Made by a program: the position numbers and the translations under genes. This document shows, piece by piece, positions 47,220-59,469 of a stretch of DNA of 64,000 nt. The first letter of the stretch is position 1, and each line of letters begins with the position of its first letter. The notes below the pieces were generated by a model, which was not told the DNA's origin, did not search any database, and was given only the letters and a program-made list of their open reading frames with translations. Source of the DNA: Talinum fruticosum (Eukaryota > Streptophyta > Magnoliopsida > Caryophyllales > Talinaceae); assembly GCA_021018815.1 (NCBI GenBank), contig JAITYX010000079.1:1798001-1862000 (forward strand). Reading direction: 5' to 3'.

Positions 47220-48470
47220 ATGCTCATAATCATTTAAGGATTTGGATTGACGTAATAAATATTGGGCTTTTTTATTTTACAAATGAGATGCAAATGTAGA
47301 TATAAGCGATATTTAAATTCAAGTTCTAACAACCTAAAAAAAAAAAAATTTGTAATAACGGTTAGAGATTTACTAATATTTATAAATATTTTTTTATTTA
47401 AATGAGCCACAAATGATAATATAATACAATTATTATACTTGAATGAGGGTTAATATACTCAGTCATATCTTCCTTTATTACATATTTGTAAATGTTGGAT
47501 GCTATAAATATTAAATAGAGTGGGCTATTTTGAGGTTTTCAATAGTCACGTATATAAATTTATTTGGATTAAAATTTTATATCTTTTTTCCATAAATTAT
47601 ATTATAGTATTAAAAGTTCAATAGATACGGAATACTACAATCTAAAAAATATTTTTAATGCCTAAAAGAAATGCTCAGCTCGACCCTTGTATATGTCTTG
47701 GAGTTATATGCCTATTCTGTTTGACGGTAATTAGCAACAATAAGTGTTAAAAAGTTGTAAGATAATGAGTTTATATTGTAGTAATCAACAAAAAAATAAC
47801 ATATGAACCCTTTACTTTGTGTATTGTATCTTTAAACAGTTAGGCCATGTCATGAGTTTATAAACTAATCGATAAAACACATTTCACCAACTAGGTAGAC
47901 AAATTTCAAGATAAAACCAAGTACATCTTTTATAAGATTGTCTTGCACAATAATTTGTACCAAATAATAAGAAAAAATAATATTGGTTGGGCATAAACAA
48001 CAAAAAAAAAAACTAATAGAAAAAGCTTGATATTATAGAATAATGTATAAAGTGGTTCATATAAAAGTTAGCGACTTATAAAAGCCAATGTTACATAAAA
48101 ATCAAACTCTTGAAGAAGAAGATAAGTCAATTGCCTTTCAACAAGCATACTAAAAAAAATGTAACAAAAGCAATCAATCCAACTGAAATCAACAATCTTC
48201 GTACCTCGACTCGAGCAGAGCTACAATTTGCCTAGTATGTGAATTGATGTTTAATTATTTTATTTGGTTATTCACTAACATGAGAATGCTATTGACAATA
48301 CTTACAGAATTTCACTAAGTTGAAGATAGATAATCAAATAACTTTCAACATGAAACATAATAAGAAGCATGTCCCCAATTTTAGCACAATTCAAGTAAAC
48401 TTTATAAAACTGGTACGGCCTAATGCTCTCATACGGACTCCTCATGCACCCTTAGTTTGTTAGTGGAATC
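47220..48470. other. Intergenic, AT-rich, no gene seen
   Basis: No coding frame, element end or RNA gene recognised. It forms the left flank of the solo LTR. Confidence 0.4.
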
Positions 48471-48475
48471 GTGAT
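48471..48475. repeat. Left target-site duplication GTGAT
   Basis: Five bases directly before the LTR, identical to 51417-51421. Confidence 0.85.
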
Positions 48476-51416
48476 TGTGAGACCCGAAATTTCAGGTGTT
48501 TGCTTGCTAGTAAATTAAATTATTAAATTAAGTGAATTAGAATTTTTCGAGTCGGAATTAGAAACCCGAGAACTGAAACCCGAGCGTGGGCTAGCTAAAT
48601 TGGGCCTTGTGAAGCTACTTGGGCCCAATTAAAATTAAAAAAAAAAAAGGATTGAGGATTGGAGATTAGTGGCATTGTGTTGGCAAGAAATTAAGCAAAC
48701 AGAGTTGGGGTCCAATGGGAAATAGGCCAGCAAGCCCATTAGGTGTGATTAGGAGGAGAGGAGAGAGAATGGGCTTGAGAACAAAGAAAAGAACGAGAAA
48801 AAGAACCAGAAGCGAAGCGGAAACAAGGAAAAGAAAAGAAGAAGCAGAGCGAAGCGGGGAAAGCGAGAGAAGGGAGATCGGGCGAGGGCGAGCAGAGCGA
48901 AGCGAGAGAGAGGAAAGCGGCCGGAGGCCGGCGAACGAAGGAAAGGCCGCCGGCGAACGCAGGTAAAGCAGCGAGAGGAAGAAGGGAAAAGCAAGAGACC
49001 GGGGACAGAGACCAAGAAGGGGCTCTGCAGCCAGTAAAGCAAGGGCCGAGGAAGGCGGTCGGTGAGCACCGGCGTGCTCGCACGGCCGGCGAGCGCGAAG
49101 AGGGAGCCGGCGAGACCGAACAGAACCGAGGCTAGAGGTTTGAGAACCCGAAAACAGCAGAGCGAGAGGGAGACATCGAGAGTTTGAGCAAGGTGGAAGA
49201 AGGGGGAACCGAGAGGAAGAAAGGGAAGGAGGAAACGAACCGAACCCAATTCGAAAACCTCCCAAAGCCGAATTCTTAGAACCTCTAAGAATTTAAGGTG
49301 AGTAGTTCAAATTCAACCTCAAGAATTAAAATGAATTAGGTGGCTTGAACTTGGAATTGATTCATGAAATTGGAAACCCTAAGTTAATTGAAGAAGGTAG
49401 AGGCCTAAATTCACTAAATTAGCCACTCACGAACCAAGAGCATGTTGTGAATTTGTGATGTTTATCTAGTTCTGAAATTGTGATGTTTAAATACAATTGC
49501 GCATGATTAGTGAGAATTGAACGGGATTAGCTTGAACAGAATTAGGGAGAGAAATCGGGAAGTTAACTTCATGATTCGTATGCAGATTTTTCAGTGAATA
49601 AGCTTGTCTGTCCGAATTTCTGTGAATTCATGTGTAGCCCGAAACTCCTGAAACTTTTACTGCAGCTTCCTGATGATTTATGAGAATTTCCTGTAAAATT
49701 TTGTATGCATTGGATGAGTAGATTGGGAGATATGCAATATTAAGTGAAAATGTTCTGTTTTGGGCTAAATCGCATATAAGTGAGTAACCGAGTTAAGAAC
49801 TGAGATTTAAGAAGCTTTATGGCTAGATTAAAAGATATTCATTGATTAAGAAAAGTTATAGAACCATAAATTACTTATACGCGGTATTATGCGAGCATAA
49901 AAACGATAAGTTCGTCGATTAGGAATCATAAGTGGTATGCTTATGTGACTGTGTGTTTACCTTGAATTATGAATGGTATAAACATGCGTATGTGATATGA
50001 ATGGATTGTGTTGGAGTCAGAACTTGCTTATGTGAATTGCTTGTTTTGAAGAAGTTACGCATGAACGTGCTAAGCATGAATTATATGAATTAAGTGTATC
50101 TTATGTATAAGTAATAAGAAGATAAGAAACGTAAAGAACTAAAGAAGGGAGAAAGGATTGTGTTATTGATCTAAGACCCCACGAATTAAAGAACCCTCTC
50201 GAAGCTATGGCCATAGAAGTGTCTCGTCAACCCGAAGCCACGAATTATTTTGCTTCTACGAATTATTGACGAGTATGCGTCCTTCGGGGAAGGGAGGCTG
50301 CCTCGAGGCCACGAATTATTTTGCCTCGAGGCCACGAATTATTCGCCTCCGTGAACCGAGCCCACGAATTATTTTGGCTCCAAGAACTGGGTCTTTAGAG
50401 CAGAACATAAATCTTCTTTCCATTCGAAACTAAGAAGACGTAAAAGAATTATGATATGAAGAAACGAATGATCGTGCATATCGAACAAGAAAGAACGAAC
50501 CGATGAATTATGAAATGCACGATTGAACTCAAGAAAAAGAATAAAAGGAAGATCGAATCCTATTTTTTTGTAAGAAATGAATTAATAAGAAGCAAGATAT
50601 GATTTATGTGATGAATGCCTTGCATGATGAATGATTTACTTGATGAATAACTTACTTGATGAATGATTTACGTGGTGAATGAGTTGCATGATGAATGATT
50701 ATATGATTTACTTGCGTAGAAAGACGAATGATGCATGTTTAATTGAATTCATGAATAAGTGATGTCATTATGATTCTCGGCAAGTTGGTAAGTTTAGAAT
50801 CTCGCATGACTTAAGCATGCATGATCCGAATCGCATGTTATGAATGAGTTGTGAACTTACGTGTGTTTGTTAATGAACTAATGTGCAAAGTGAAACCCGG
50901 GGTTGGGTTTGGATTATTCACTGGGCTAGTGAGCTCATGACATCACCAACATTTCAGGTGCGAAGTTAAGACCGGCAGGAGTTGCCTTTGGCTTTTGGAA
51001 ATAGCGGACGAATAGGAGATGCCTGGACTTACTCGCTTGTTTTCTCGTCTTTTGTCCGTAAAGATGTTTGTAAAGACTGGTTGTAAATGAATTTAAGTTT
51101 GATTATGAATGTAAATCCCTATGTGAATACTCCGAGCGTGTGGCTCGTTGAGTTGTGTTGTGTTTCTCCGAGCGTGTGGTTCGTTGAGTTTTAGATTATG
51201 TTTCATGCGGGGTTAAGACTTTAAGCCTATGGGTTTAGCCAGCTTACGGAGGAAACTCGCCGAAATTTCCGAAAACCCTTTGAAAACCTAGAATTACGCT
51301 TCCGCCAATCCAATAAAGGGTTATTAACCCCAAAGTTGAGACCCTAAGCGACCTTAGGGGTTCCTCTCGGGAACCCCGGCATGTAATACTCCTAGGGTGG
51401 GTCTAGGGGTGTTACA
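48476..51416. mobile_element. Solo LTR of an LTR retrotransposon, 2,941 bp
   Basis: Begins TGTGAGACCCGAAATTTC and ends GGGGTGTTACA, giving TGT..ACA termini, with a perfect 5-bp target duplication GTGAT on both sides. No gag, pol, primer-binding site or polypurine tract and no second LTR lie between the duplications, so it is a solo LTR left by recombination between two LTRs. An LTR of nearly 3 kb is typical of plant Ty3/Gypsy chromoviruses of the Tekay/Del type; that assignment rests on length and termini only. Inside are a purine-rich stretch (about 48740-49250), 'ccacgaattatt' repeats (about 50180-50380) and 'gatgaatgattta' repeats (50620-50700). Confidence 0.85.
50175..50395. repeat. Short repeats 'gccacgaattatt' within the solo LTR
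   Basis: At least six occurrences of 'cacgaattatt' or 'cacgaattaa' in about 220 bp, separated by GC-rich 'ttgcctcgag'-type spacers. Confidence 0.8.
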
Positions 51417-51421
51417 GTGAT
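51417..51421. repeat. Right target-site duplication GTGAT
   Basis: Directly after the LTR 3' end GTTACA; identical to 48471-48475. Confidence 0.85.
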
Positions 51422-51591
51422 ACTCTTAGACCAGCCTCACCGCTCTTGCACGCGAACAACTTTGATCCATAAGAGTATTTTGTTATGACAATTTTAAATA
51501 TTTTGTGCTATATAGTAGCAAAATTCGCCCCATTTCTCCACCTCGAACGCCTCTCAAACACAAAAGAACAAATTCCAATAGTCAACAAAAA

Positions 51592-51843
51592 TTATCTTAA
51601 ACAAACCATATAAATTTTCTTTTGACATAGATTGATCGCACAAACAAACACTAAATTATATGCATACTTAATCGATAATTCTACACGAGACAAAAAGTGA
51701 TAAATGAACTTATCAGGTGACCAATTCATAGTTAGTGGAATGTGTTTCAAGATATCAATGTCCATGGGTAACAAGATCTTTTTCAGCATCGGTCCATTCC
51801 ACACACCTTTGTCCGTGTCGGTGAAATCACTAACTCGAAGCAA
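51592..51843 (-). mobile_element. LINE (non-LTR retrotransposon) reverse-transcriptase fragment
   Basis: A minus-strand open frame reads VSDFTDTDKGVWN, LLPMDIDILKHIPL and DKFIYHFLSRVELSIKYAYN. This follows the pattern common after the RT domain of plant LINEs: V.DLI....WN, a stretch ending IL.IPL, then D.LIWH....G.FSVKSAY. The zinc-finger part and the RT catalytic core are not seen next to it, so it is a short truncated remnant. Confidence 0.6.
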
Positions 51844-52085
51844 AAAGAAGTAAAGGTTAAAAGAGTTATGACCTTTAAAGAAAATGGAATAAGTAAAAAA
51901 AAAAAAAAACAGATCCCATGTGTTATTTCAATTCTAAATAATTTATTTAAAGGAATTTCAATTCTAAATTTGTTTGAGTTTGATTTTTATTATAAATAAA
52001 TTATTTATTGTTAAAAAAAAAGACCATTTTTGACCATTTTTATAAGAGGAAGTATTTATTTAAAGAAAATAGAAAAAGAAATTTG

Positions 52086-52150
52086 GCGTATGTCGGTGTC
52101 GTACGCGGGCCTTGAAGCTTTCCCGCAACGGCTATTATCGATAAATCGCT
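52086..52150 (+). promoter_or_regulatory. Core promoter D: GTACGCGGG and CCCGCAACGG before ATAAAT
   Basis: GTACGCGGG (52101-52109) is followed by TTTCCCGCAACGGCTATTAT and CGATAAAT (about 52139-52146). TTTCCCGC is also the plant E2F consensus. The order matches promoter E (CCCGCAACGTCTAAATCTAT then AAATA) and, in part, promoter C. Confidence 0.45.
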
Positions 52151-52530
52151 CTCCCTCAACCATCTTCTCTCCTCCCTCCTCCAAATCCCTCCCCAACCTC
52201 CATCCTTCCTGATTCTCTCTCTCCTACGCCACCAACGACGCCGCCTACACAACCGCCGACCCCGGTTAAAACCCTAATTTCCCCACCCCTCTCCAAATCC
52301 ATTAACGTAATGACGATCGACGCTGCACTCCTCTTCCTCAATGTGTCCCGCGCTGTAGTTCGCCGCCGTAGAATGCTTGCCTCGAGCGCCGACGAAAAAT
52401 TACGCCCAGAAGTTCCGTTTTTCGAGCGTTAGGTTATCGATTTCCGGCAGTAGCTTTCGTTTGAGGGAAATGAAGCCGAGACTTATACTTTGATTTATCA
52501 TGGGTTTTTGATGGACAGCGACGGAAAGTA
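52150..52530 (+). other. CT/CG-rich first exon of plus-strand unit D
   Basis: Paralogous to the first exons of units C and E. It contains 'aaaaccctaatttcc' and 'cccctctccaaatcc', then an ATG at about 52310 starting a 42-codon frame that is not conserved in E. It ends near 'atggacagcgacggaaa' followed by GTAACT, a plausible donor. Confidence 0.4.
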
Positions 52531-52735
52531 ACTTAATCCTCCCTTTTCTGTTGTATATTACTTTGATAGCGATTCATCTTGAAGAAAATTGCATTTTTGT
52601 AAGTTTTGATTAATGGTCATATATTTCTGTCCTATGAGAAAGCATATACTGAGATGAAGATTTTCAAAAGCATGTGGACGGAGCAATTGATTCATATTTT
52701 GTGCTAGTTCATTTTCTATACGCATTCCAAATTAC

Positions 52736-53300
52736 ATGATATGGTCCTCCACAATGTTGAATTGGACTGAAAAGTGTGTTATTGTTACCTGGGCAGAAGG
52801 ACATGCCGTGGGTGTGGATGCAATGTGGAAATTTGGTACACATCTTGAGTTTCTTTTAGGAAAGTGGAGTGGAAATGCAATGGAAGGATGCTGGAGTGTT
52901 ATGGAGTCGATCGCAGTGATAACTCTTGGCAGTTACAGTTCATGTATAGACATTTCTTTTGTGCAGCCATCTTGTCCTATGTAATCCCCCTCTCTCCCCA
53001 TAATTAGTGTACTAGTAATCCTTCTTGGAGATTTTTTAATTCTTATTGGCTCTTACCTTCATTTGTTATCTAATATTGATTCAATTTTGTGTTAGAATGT
53101 TGTCTGGCCGCATTAATGGTAATGTGCGCCTAAGTGCTTGTTGTGGTGGTTTTCCTTATGATTTAGATTATACTGATTAAATAGAGCATTGATTCGTGGT
53201 TTTGTCCTAGTTCATTTCCTATTCCCCTCCATAATTGCATGAAATGGTCCTCCAAAATGTTGAATTGCATTGCAAAATGTGTTATTGTTAGTTGGGGTAT
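52736..53300. repeat. Internal duplication in unit D
   Basis: 'atggtcctcc(a)aaatgttgaattg', '(a)tgtgttattgtta' and 'ggtgtgga'/'gggtgcat' occur near 52740 and again near 53245. A related stretch is at about 60160-60260 in unit E. The open frames differ, so it is not conserved coding sequence. Confidence 0.5.
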
Positions 53301-54014
53301 ATATATAGGCCACGGGTGCATAAACAATTTGAGATTCTGGAAAACATCTTGATAGTCTATACCTTGTTTGAACTTGCTGAGACCTTGTGTAATCAAACTT
53401 TTTATTTTGTGTGGTTATATTCCATCATAGGTTTATGGCCAGCTGACCCGCTGAGCAAGATTCATTATCGTGTATTGTAATATACATTTACTTCTCACTG
53501 TTTTCTCATTTGGTTGCATCAAGCGGGAAAATTCAATCTCGGTGGAGATCAATATTGAACTGCAGGTATGAAATAAAGGAGATAGAGTCAATCTTTAAGA
53601 GTTAATGTGTCAGTTTTTGATTTCAGCTTAACAAACAATGATCACTCTAAAATTTTCCTTTCTTACAATAACAGGTTGCAGTTAGCTAAATGTCACCAGG
53701 ATGTATCAACAGAGTGGAGATACAGGTGACAAACAGTAATGACGAAAGTATGGGTACTTTGTTAGGATGGATACGTGATAGCAAAGAGTATTCATCCTTC
53801 TGAAGCTGGGTTGGATGGGGGATACTTTCTGAAATCCCTGAACAATCATACTTTTTTACTTTCATCAAGGTTGGCAGGTTATCTTGTACATGCCTGAACC
53901 ATCCAATCCTTGTTTTGATTTATGCCTGAACCATACAAGTCATAGTTGCTATATGCCCTCCTTTGACCAAAGGCCCTGAAGGCTACCATTGTTATAGACG
54001 CATGAAAATTTAGG

Positions 54015-55870
54015 TGACTTTATGGAGGCACATTGTTACACAGTCTAGTTGGTTTTAGTTGAAGAAGGAAAGGTTGGCTATGTCAGCCAACTTTTTATTT
54101 ACCCTGCAATCTTACACATGTTTCCCCTGTTTTTATGTGAAGAAGCTTAATTGATAGGTTGCCCAATTTCAACTACCTTCATTACTCGAGAAGAGAACCC
54201 CTGGTAATCAGATTCTGCTCCAACTATTCTACCAGACCACTATCTAAATTTTCTTGGCCGCTTCTAGCGATGAGATGGCAGCTGATTTTGTGCTTGTTAT
54301 GGTTATTTGTCTGTGAATACTCTGACATGCTTTCCGCCTTTCTTGCATTTTTTTGTTTCTTCTTTTATCGCAGGGTAGCCAATGGTAAATGTATATGAGG
54401 TGAACTTAGAAAGAACTTTCTGTAATATATACAGAGAGAGTATATCTGTTTGTGCAGGAGCTGCTTCCATGAAGGTCAGTGAAGTGTTCTGGACTTCCCC
54501 CTACTCTTTACTGGGTGAACCATATATCGCTAAGATGAAAGCTGAACATAGAATGATATCTTTTTTCCTGATCGATGCATGTAGATGTTTTGCATCTAAC
54601 CTAGTTTCACAGTATTTTTATTCAATTTCCTTTTCTTTCTTCATTCATGTTGGCGTTGCACTCATCTTTGCCTCCCCTTATATTAAAAATTAATTTTATG
54701 GCATTGATTTTTCCATATAATTTCGAAAAGGACATAAGGGAATGCAAAATACGGAGTACCTTACAAGTTCATTTATGTATTTAAGTGAATAGTATGTTGA
54801 GAATCGATGTTTGCTTAAGCACCTCCATACTCACCCCTGTTTCACTTTGTTTAGATTGTGTGAGTGCCCTTTAACCCAAGCATTAACTCCTAGCCAAGGC
54901 CTGCTATGGGTTGATCTAGGTGGACCATCATTACTGCCACCCCCCCAAATAAAAGAGGGCTTAGGAATTCACTTATTATTTTTAATGCAGTTGAAGCACT
55001 ATTGTCAGGTTTGGCTCGCTGGATCACCTTCAATTTGTCTATGATAATGATTGAAGAACACAAGGATGTGTGCATCTCAGGGGAAGCTGAAATGAGGACC
55101 AATGCTATTGGAGATTACCTTGTGGAGGCACATCCTTACACAGTCTAGTTGCTTTTAGTTGAACAAGGAAAGGTTGCCTATGTCAGTCAACTTTTTATTT
55201 CCCTGCAATCTTACACATGCTTTCCCCTGTTTTTTTTGTGGAGAAGCTTAAACGACAATCAGCTTACCATACATAATTTATGTTCCTAGCTGACATACAT
55301 ATGCTTGTTCATGCAGAAGCTACCTTCATCATTCAAAAAGAGAATCTACTGTGTTCAGATTCTGCTCCAACTAGTTCCACTAGACCCCTCTCTGAATTTT
55401 CTCTGCTTAGCAACTTTGAGCTTGTAACGGTTATTTGTGGATGAATAATCTTACATTTTTTTTGTTTCTTCTTTTATCACAGGGTAGCAAATGGTAAATA
55501 TATATGTGCGGAACGTAGAAGGAACTTTCTGTAATATATACAGAGGGAGTATATCTGTTTATGCAGAAACTGCTTCCATGATAAAGGTCAGTGAACCATT
55601 CTGTGTTCTCTCTCTCTCTCTCTCTCTCTCTCTACTGGGTGAACCATATATCACTAAGATGAAAGCAGAACATACAATAATTTCTTTTTTCTTTTTTCCT
55701 GATTGACGCACATAGATGTTTTGAATTTAACCTGGTTTCACAGTATAACTGATTCAATTTCCTTGTCTTCATTCATATGGTGTTGTACTCATTTTTGTCT
55801 CCCCTTCTGTTAAAAATTGACTCTATGACATTGTTGTTTCCGTATAATTTCGAATATAACACACAGTAAA
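54015..55870. repeat. Tandem segmental duplication, about 1.1-kb offset
   Basis: 54015-54730 and 55115-55860 share long blocks in the same order: 'ggaggcacat', 'cagattctgctccaact', 'cagggtagc(c/a)aatggtaaat', 'aactttctgtaatatataca', 'actgggtgaaccatatatc' and 'cccctt(a/c)t(a/g)ttaaaaatt'. A (CT)n run (about 55604-55632) is found only in the second copy. A shorter third relic lies at 56740-56830. No reading frame survives across copies. Confidence 0.8.
55604..55632. repeat. (CT)n microsatellite
   Basis: About 15 CT repeats inside the second tandem copy. Confidence 0.95.
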
Positions 55871-56453
55871 TCATAGTGCTCGCTGTACCTCTGTGGTATG
55901 ATTCAATGAGTGACACAGAGTGCATGTAAATCGTAGTGATTATGGCCTTTGTGTAAGAAAGGAACAAGGATGTAAGTTAATTAGCCGTATAAACATTTGC
56001 CTTGTTTGCTGGCCACTAGTATTATGCCTAAAGTTTGCTTGCTCATGACCCTTTCTCTCTTAGAACCATGATTAGTGAGCTGTTTACTTCTTATCTCACC
56101 CAGGTGTTATGCAGATAGTTTTTTCATCACATTTGGAGGCTTGCCTTCCACTACATTTTACTGTTCTCAATTGCAATTATTTTGTCTGGATTACAGTTCA
56201 ATATCTTATTGAAAAGAGGTAATCTTTTCGTGTAAATTTGAATCTCTTTGCTCAGGAACTGCTTCAACTTGCTTGGAACAGGTGGAAAATAAAAATGTGG
56301 CTATTGCTTGAGCCTTGAGGTGGCTGGAAAGTGCAATGGACACAAGTTTTCTTTGTGCTTTTTATCTAATTTCTTTATGTCACAGTTTGTTTACATCTGA
56401 CTGAACACACTAGAAGCATTGCTAGATACGACGTAGGAACTTTATCCATTGTT

Positions 56454-56567
56454 ATGGTGTCAAAACTGCCTCAAAGATACTTATATTTTCTGACATGGCA
56501 ATTTGATTCTTCTATGAGGACAGTTATTAAAAGGAGATTTGAGGAGCTGAATAAAGCTGGACCTGAG
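56454..56567 (+). other. Exon-like segment, unidentified
   Basis: An open frame with protein-like composition (LPQRYLYFLTWQFDSSMRTV, then RRFEELNKAGPE) ends at the donor GAG|GTATGC. No family recognised. No matching exon was seen in unit C or E. Confidence 0.3.
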
Positions 56568-57026
56568 GTATGCCTTGATTGGATTTTTCGCTTGACTAGC
56601 CCCCTTTATGAACTTTCCCGGCCACCTAGTGATGGGATTTCACATAGCAGAAAAGGAGGGGGCGGGGGAGGAGGGAGGGGTCGGATCCCATACTTTTGAA
56701 AGTGACTTCTTTCTTTGGTAATTGCTAAAGATATATCTCAGGGTAGCAAATGAAAGGTTGACTCAGAGACAACCTTCCCCAGTATATTTATGCAGGGGCT
56801 GCTACCATGAAGGTTAGCGAAGCATTCGATCTTTTCTTTAATTAGTAGTAGTAGACTTTTCGAAGTTGACGTTTATGCAGTGCTTGTTTTGTCCTATAGA
56901 AAAGCTTAAAATGAGAAATTAACGAATTAATCAGTAAAGCAAATTGTAATTTTATGAACTATGACCTTATAATCCTTTAGATACAGAAGAAAATTAAGGA
57001 ATAAATGGGCCTTCCTGAGGTAAATA

Positions 57027-57700
57027 GGTCTTGTTTATGAATTATGACCGTGCAGTTTGACTTTTTATATATATTGACCCATGTAGTATTTAAAATCATT
57101 TCTTATTCAACGAACACTTTTTTTTTTTTTTAAAGTTAAATGCACCTTCCTGAGTGACTATGTGGAGGGTCCATATCTAATGAGTAAATGGCCAGTAGGG
57201 AAAGGGGACTATGAAGATGCACTACACCAAATGGCCTTCTCGAGGCAGAAGGACCTTGTTTGTGAATTATAACCATTAAGTTTAACATTCATATATATTC
57301 ACCTATGTGCTATTTAAAATTATTTCTTGTTCACTGAACACATTTTTTTGAAGGTAAATGAGTCTTTCTGAGTGGGCCTTGTGAAAGGTCCATACCTAAG
57401 GAGTAAATGACCAGTAGGGAAAGGGGATTAATGAAGACACCAATGGGCCTTGTCCATGGGCCTTCCTGATGTAAATGGACCTTGTTTATGAATTATGGTC
57501 ATTCAGTTTTAACTTTTATATATATTGACCAATATACTATTTAAAATAACGTTTTATTCAATGAACACTTTTTTAAAAGGTAAATGGGCCTTCCTGAGTG
57601 AGCCCGTGAATGGTCCATACCCAAGGAGTAAATGGCCAGTAGGGGAAGGGGACTATGAAGATGCACTACACCAAATGGGCCTTGGACTTAGACAATGAGT
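57027..57700. repeat. Tandem repeat, about 225-bp unit, three copies
   Basis: Units start near 57027, 57251 and 57477 ('cttgtttatgaattatg'). Each contains 'ctttttatatatattgacc'-like text, a T run, 'gtaaatggccttcctgagtg'-like text and 'gagtaaatg(g/a)ccagtaggg(a/g)a'. A diverged fourth copy is at about 58860-59030. Confidence 0.85.
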
Positions 57701-57960
57701 AGTATTTTGCTCAATTTGTTTTCATATATTTATTTATTTTTGATAGAAGTGTAGTGCTTAATTTGTTTGTACTTTGAGCTTCACCTCATCATTTAAGATT
57801 TGGTTTTCCATTTTTTTTCACACTTTAATGTTCTTTTTGATTTGTCAATTTTGGGGTAGTTTTAAGATGAAATTAATACAAGTATTCATGGTTCGGAATT
57901 TCATAACGGTTATATTTGATATAAAATTTCTACAAATAGGGGCCACAAGTGTAAATAAAA

Positions 57961-58458
57961 ATGCAAGTATTAAACTTTTATAGATTAACCTCAGGGCAAA
58001 AGTGGAAATATATATTCAAAATGCAAGTATTCATGGTCGGAGTGCATCTAGTTCCTATACCTGGCTTGCCTTTTAAATTTCGAGTAAGTTTTACTGTTAT
58101 TGAGTATTACGCCTCCGTCTTGGTGATATATATTCAAACTTTTATAGTCAATGTCCTTAATGTTCTGGCCTTTTGCTTCACAACACTTGTAGTATTATGC
58201 CTCCCTCTTGGTGGCTGTCGTCTTTATACAAATATTCTAATGTTATTGAGGATGACTAACTTGACGAGAGAGAGAATATCTTCTAACTACTTTTTTATGT
58301 TCTTGTTTTACAGAAAATTATGTTGTTCATTTAAATGGTGGTTGAAAATCTTGCTCTGTTCTGATGATAATGAGAAACTCGTATACTTGCTTGAGCATGT
58401 TGCCCATATCTTGCTCTGTGACTATGAGTTGATCTGTCCAAGCAGGGATTACCTATGA
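57961..58458 (+). other. 165-codon open frame, low confidence
   Basis: Open and hydrophobic in places, AT-rich codons, no recognised motif. It lies between duplicated blocks, and the neighbouring copy lacks it. Probably chance in AT-rich DNA. Confidence 0.12.
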
Positions 58459-58609
58459 TGATGAAGATCACAAAGATCAAGGATGTCTTCTTACGCGTCT
58501 TTTCCTCTGTTTTTCTGTGAAAAAAGATGAAATGAGTAGGTGAAGTTGCCAATTTAGAGATGTCATTATCGTGTATGTTGTAGGCTGACATATAGATACT
58601 TCTCTATGC

Positions 58610-59150
58610 AGAAAGGCAGAAACTACCTTATCACTAAAAACGGATATATACAGAGCCCCCTTTCTCAACTTTCCCGGCCACCTTGAAGGTTAGTGAATAT
58701 TCGACCTTCTTCTTTCATTGTTATGTTTTTGAGGTTGTTCGTTTTTGTCCTATATGAAGCTTAAAATGAGAAATTAAGTGAGTAATCAGTAAAGCAAATT
58801 GTAGTTTTATTTTATGGATTATGAGGTCATATTTCTTTGAAGCAAAATTCAGAGGAAAACCAAGGAACAAATAATCGTTCACTAAGTCCTTATATGGGCC
58901 ATGTATTTGAGATCATTTCTTACTCACTCACTATGATTTTTAATAGAAATGAGCCTTTTTGTGTGGGATCCATACTTAAGGAGTAAATGACCAGTAGGAG
59001 AAGGGAAATATAGAGATGCCACTACACGTCATAACGCCTGAGAAAATTGGTATTATTTTGCTCAATTTATTTTTATTTATTTTTACTTTTTGATGGAAGT
59101 ATATTGCTTACTTTCTTTGTGTTGTTTTTGTTAGCTTAACCACTTTAACA
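58610..59150. repeat. Direct duplicate of 56740-57780, partly deleted
   Basis: Shares 'gaaggttag(c/t)gaa', 'cttaaaatgagaaatta', 'agtaatcagtaaagcaaattg' and 'ttttgctcaattt' with the 56.8-57.8-kb region, but has only one copy of the 225-bp tandem unit. Ends are approximate. Confidence 0.7.
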
Positions 59151-59469
59151 TTTGGGTTTTAAATTCTTTTTACGCTTTTATGTTTCTTTTCATTTGTCAG
59201 TTTTTGAGCTGTGATATGCAGTAGTATAAAATGAAATTGAACGTTAGTTCATAATTTTTTAATTTTATATTGATGTACAAAGTTTTAAAATAGGATCATG
59301 ATTGTCAAATAAGAATGTAAAAGTGAAAATATATATGAAAAATATAATTTTTTTATAACACTATATATTAAAAGCACATTATTTCTTGAAATTAGATGCA
59401 TTTTTCTTAAATATTTTCGTTGATAATTTTTCTATTAATATTTTATATAATGAAAGCGGAAAACAAAAT

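Noticed and set aside
48666..49265. 199- and 166-codon open frames (minus) and an 83-codon frame (plus)
   Set aside because: They lie within a purine-rich tract of the solo LTR; the frames are Ser/Leu/Phe or Arg/Glu runs expected from GA/CT-rich sequence.
57961..58458. 165-codon open frame as a membrane protein
   Set aside because: AT-rich chance composition, not shared with the neighbouring duplicate, and no splice or start context supports it.
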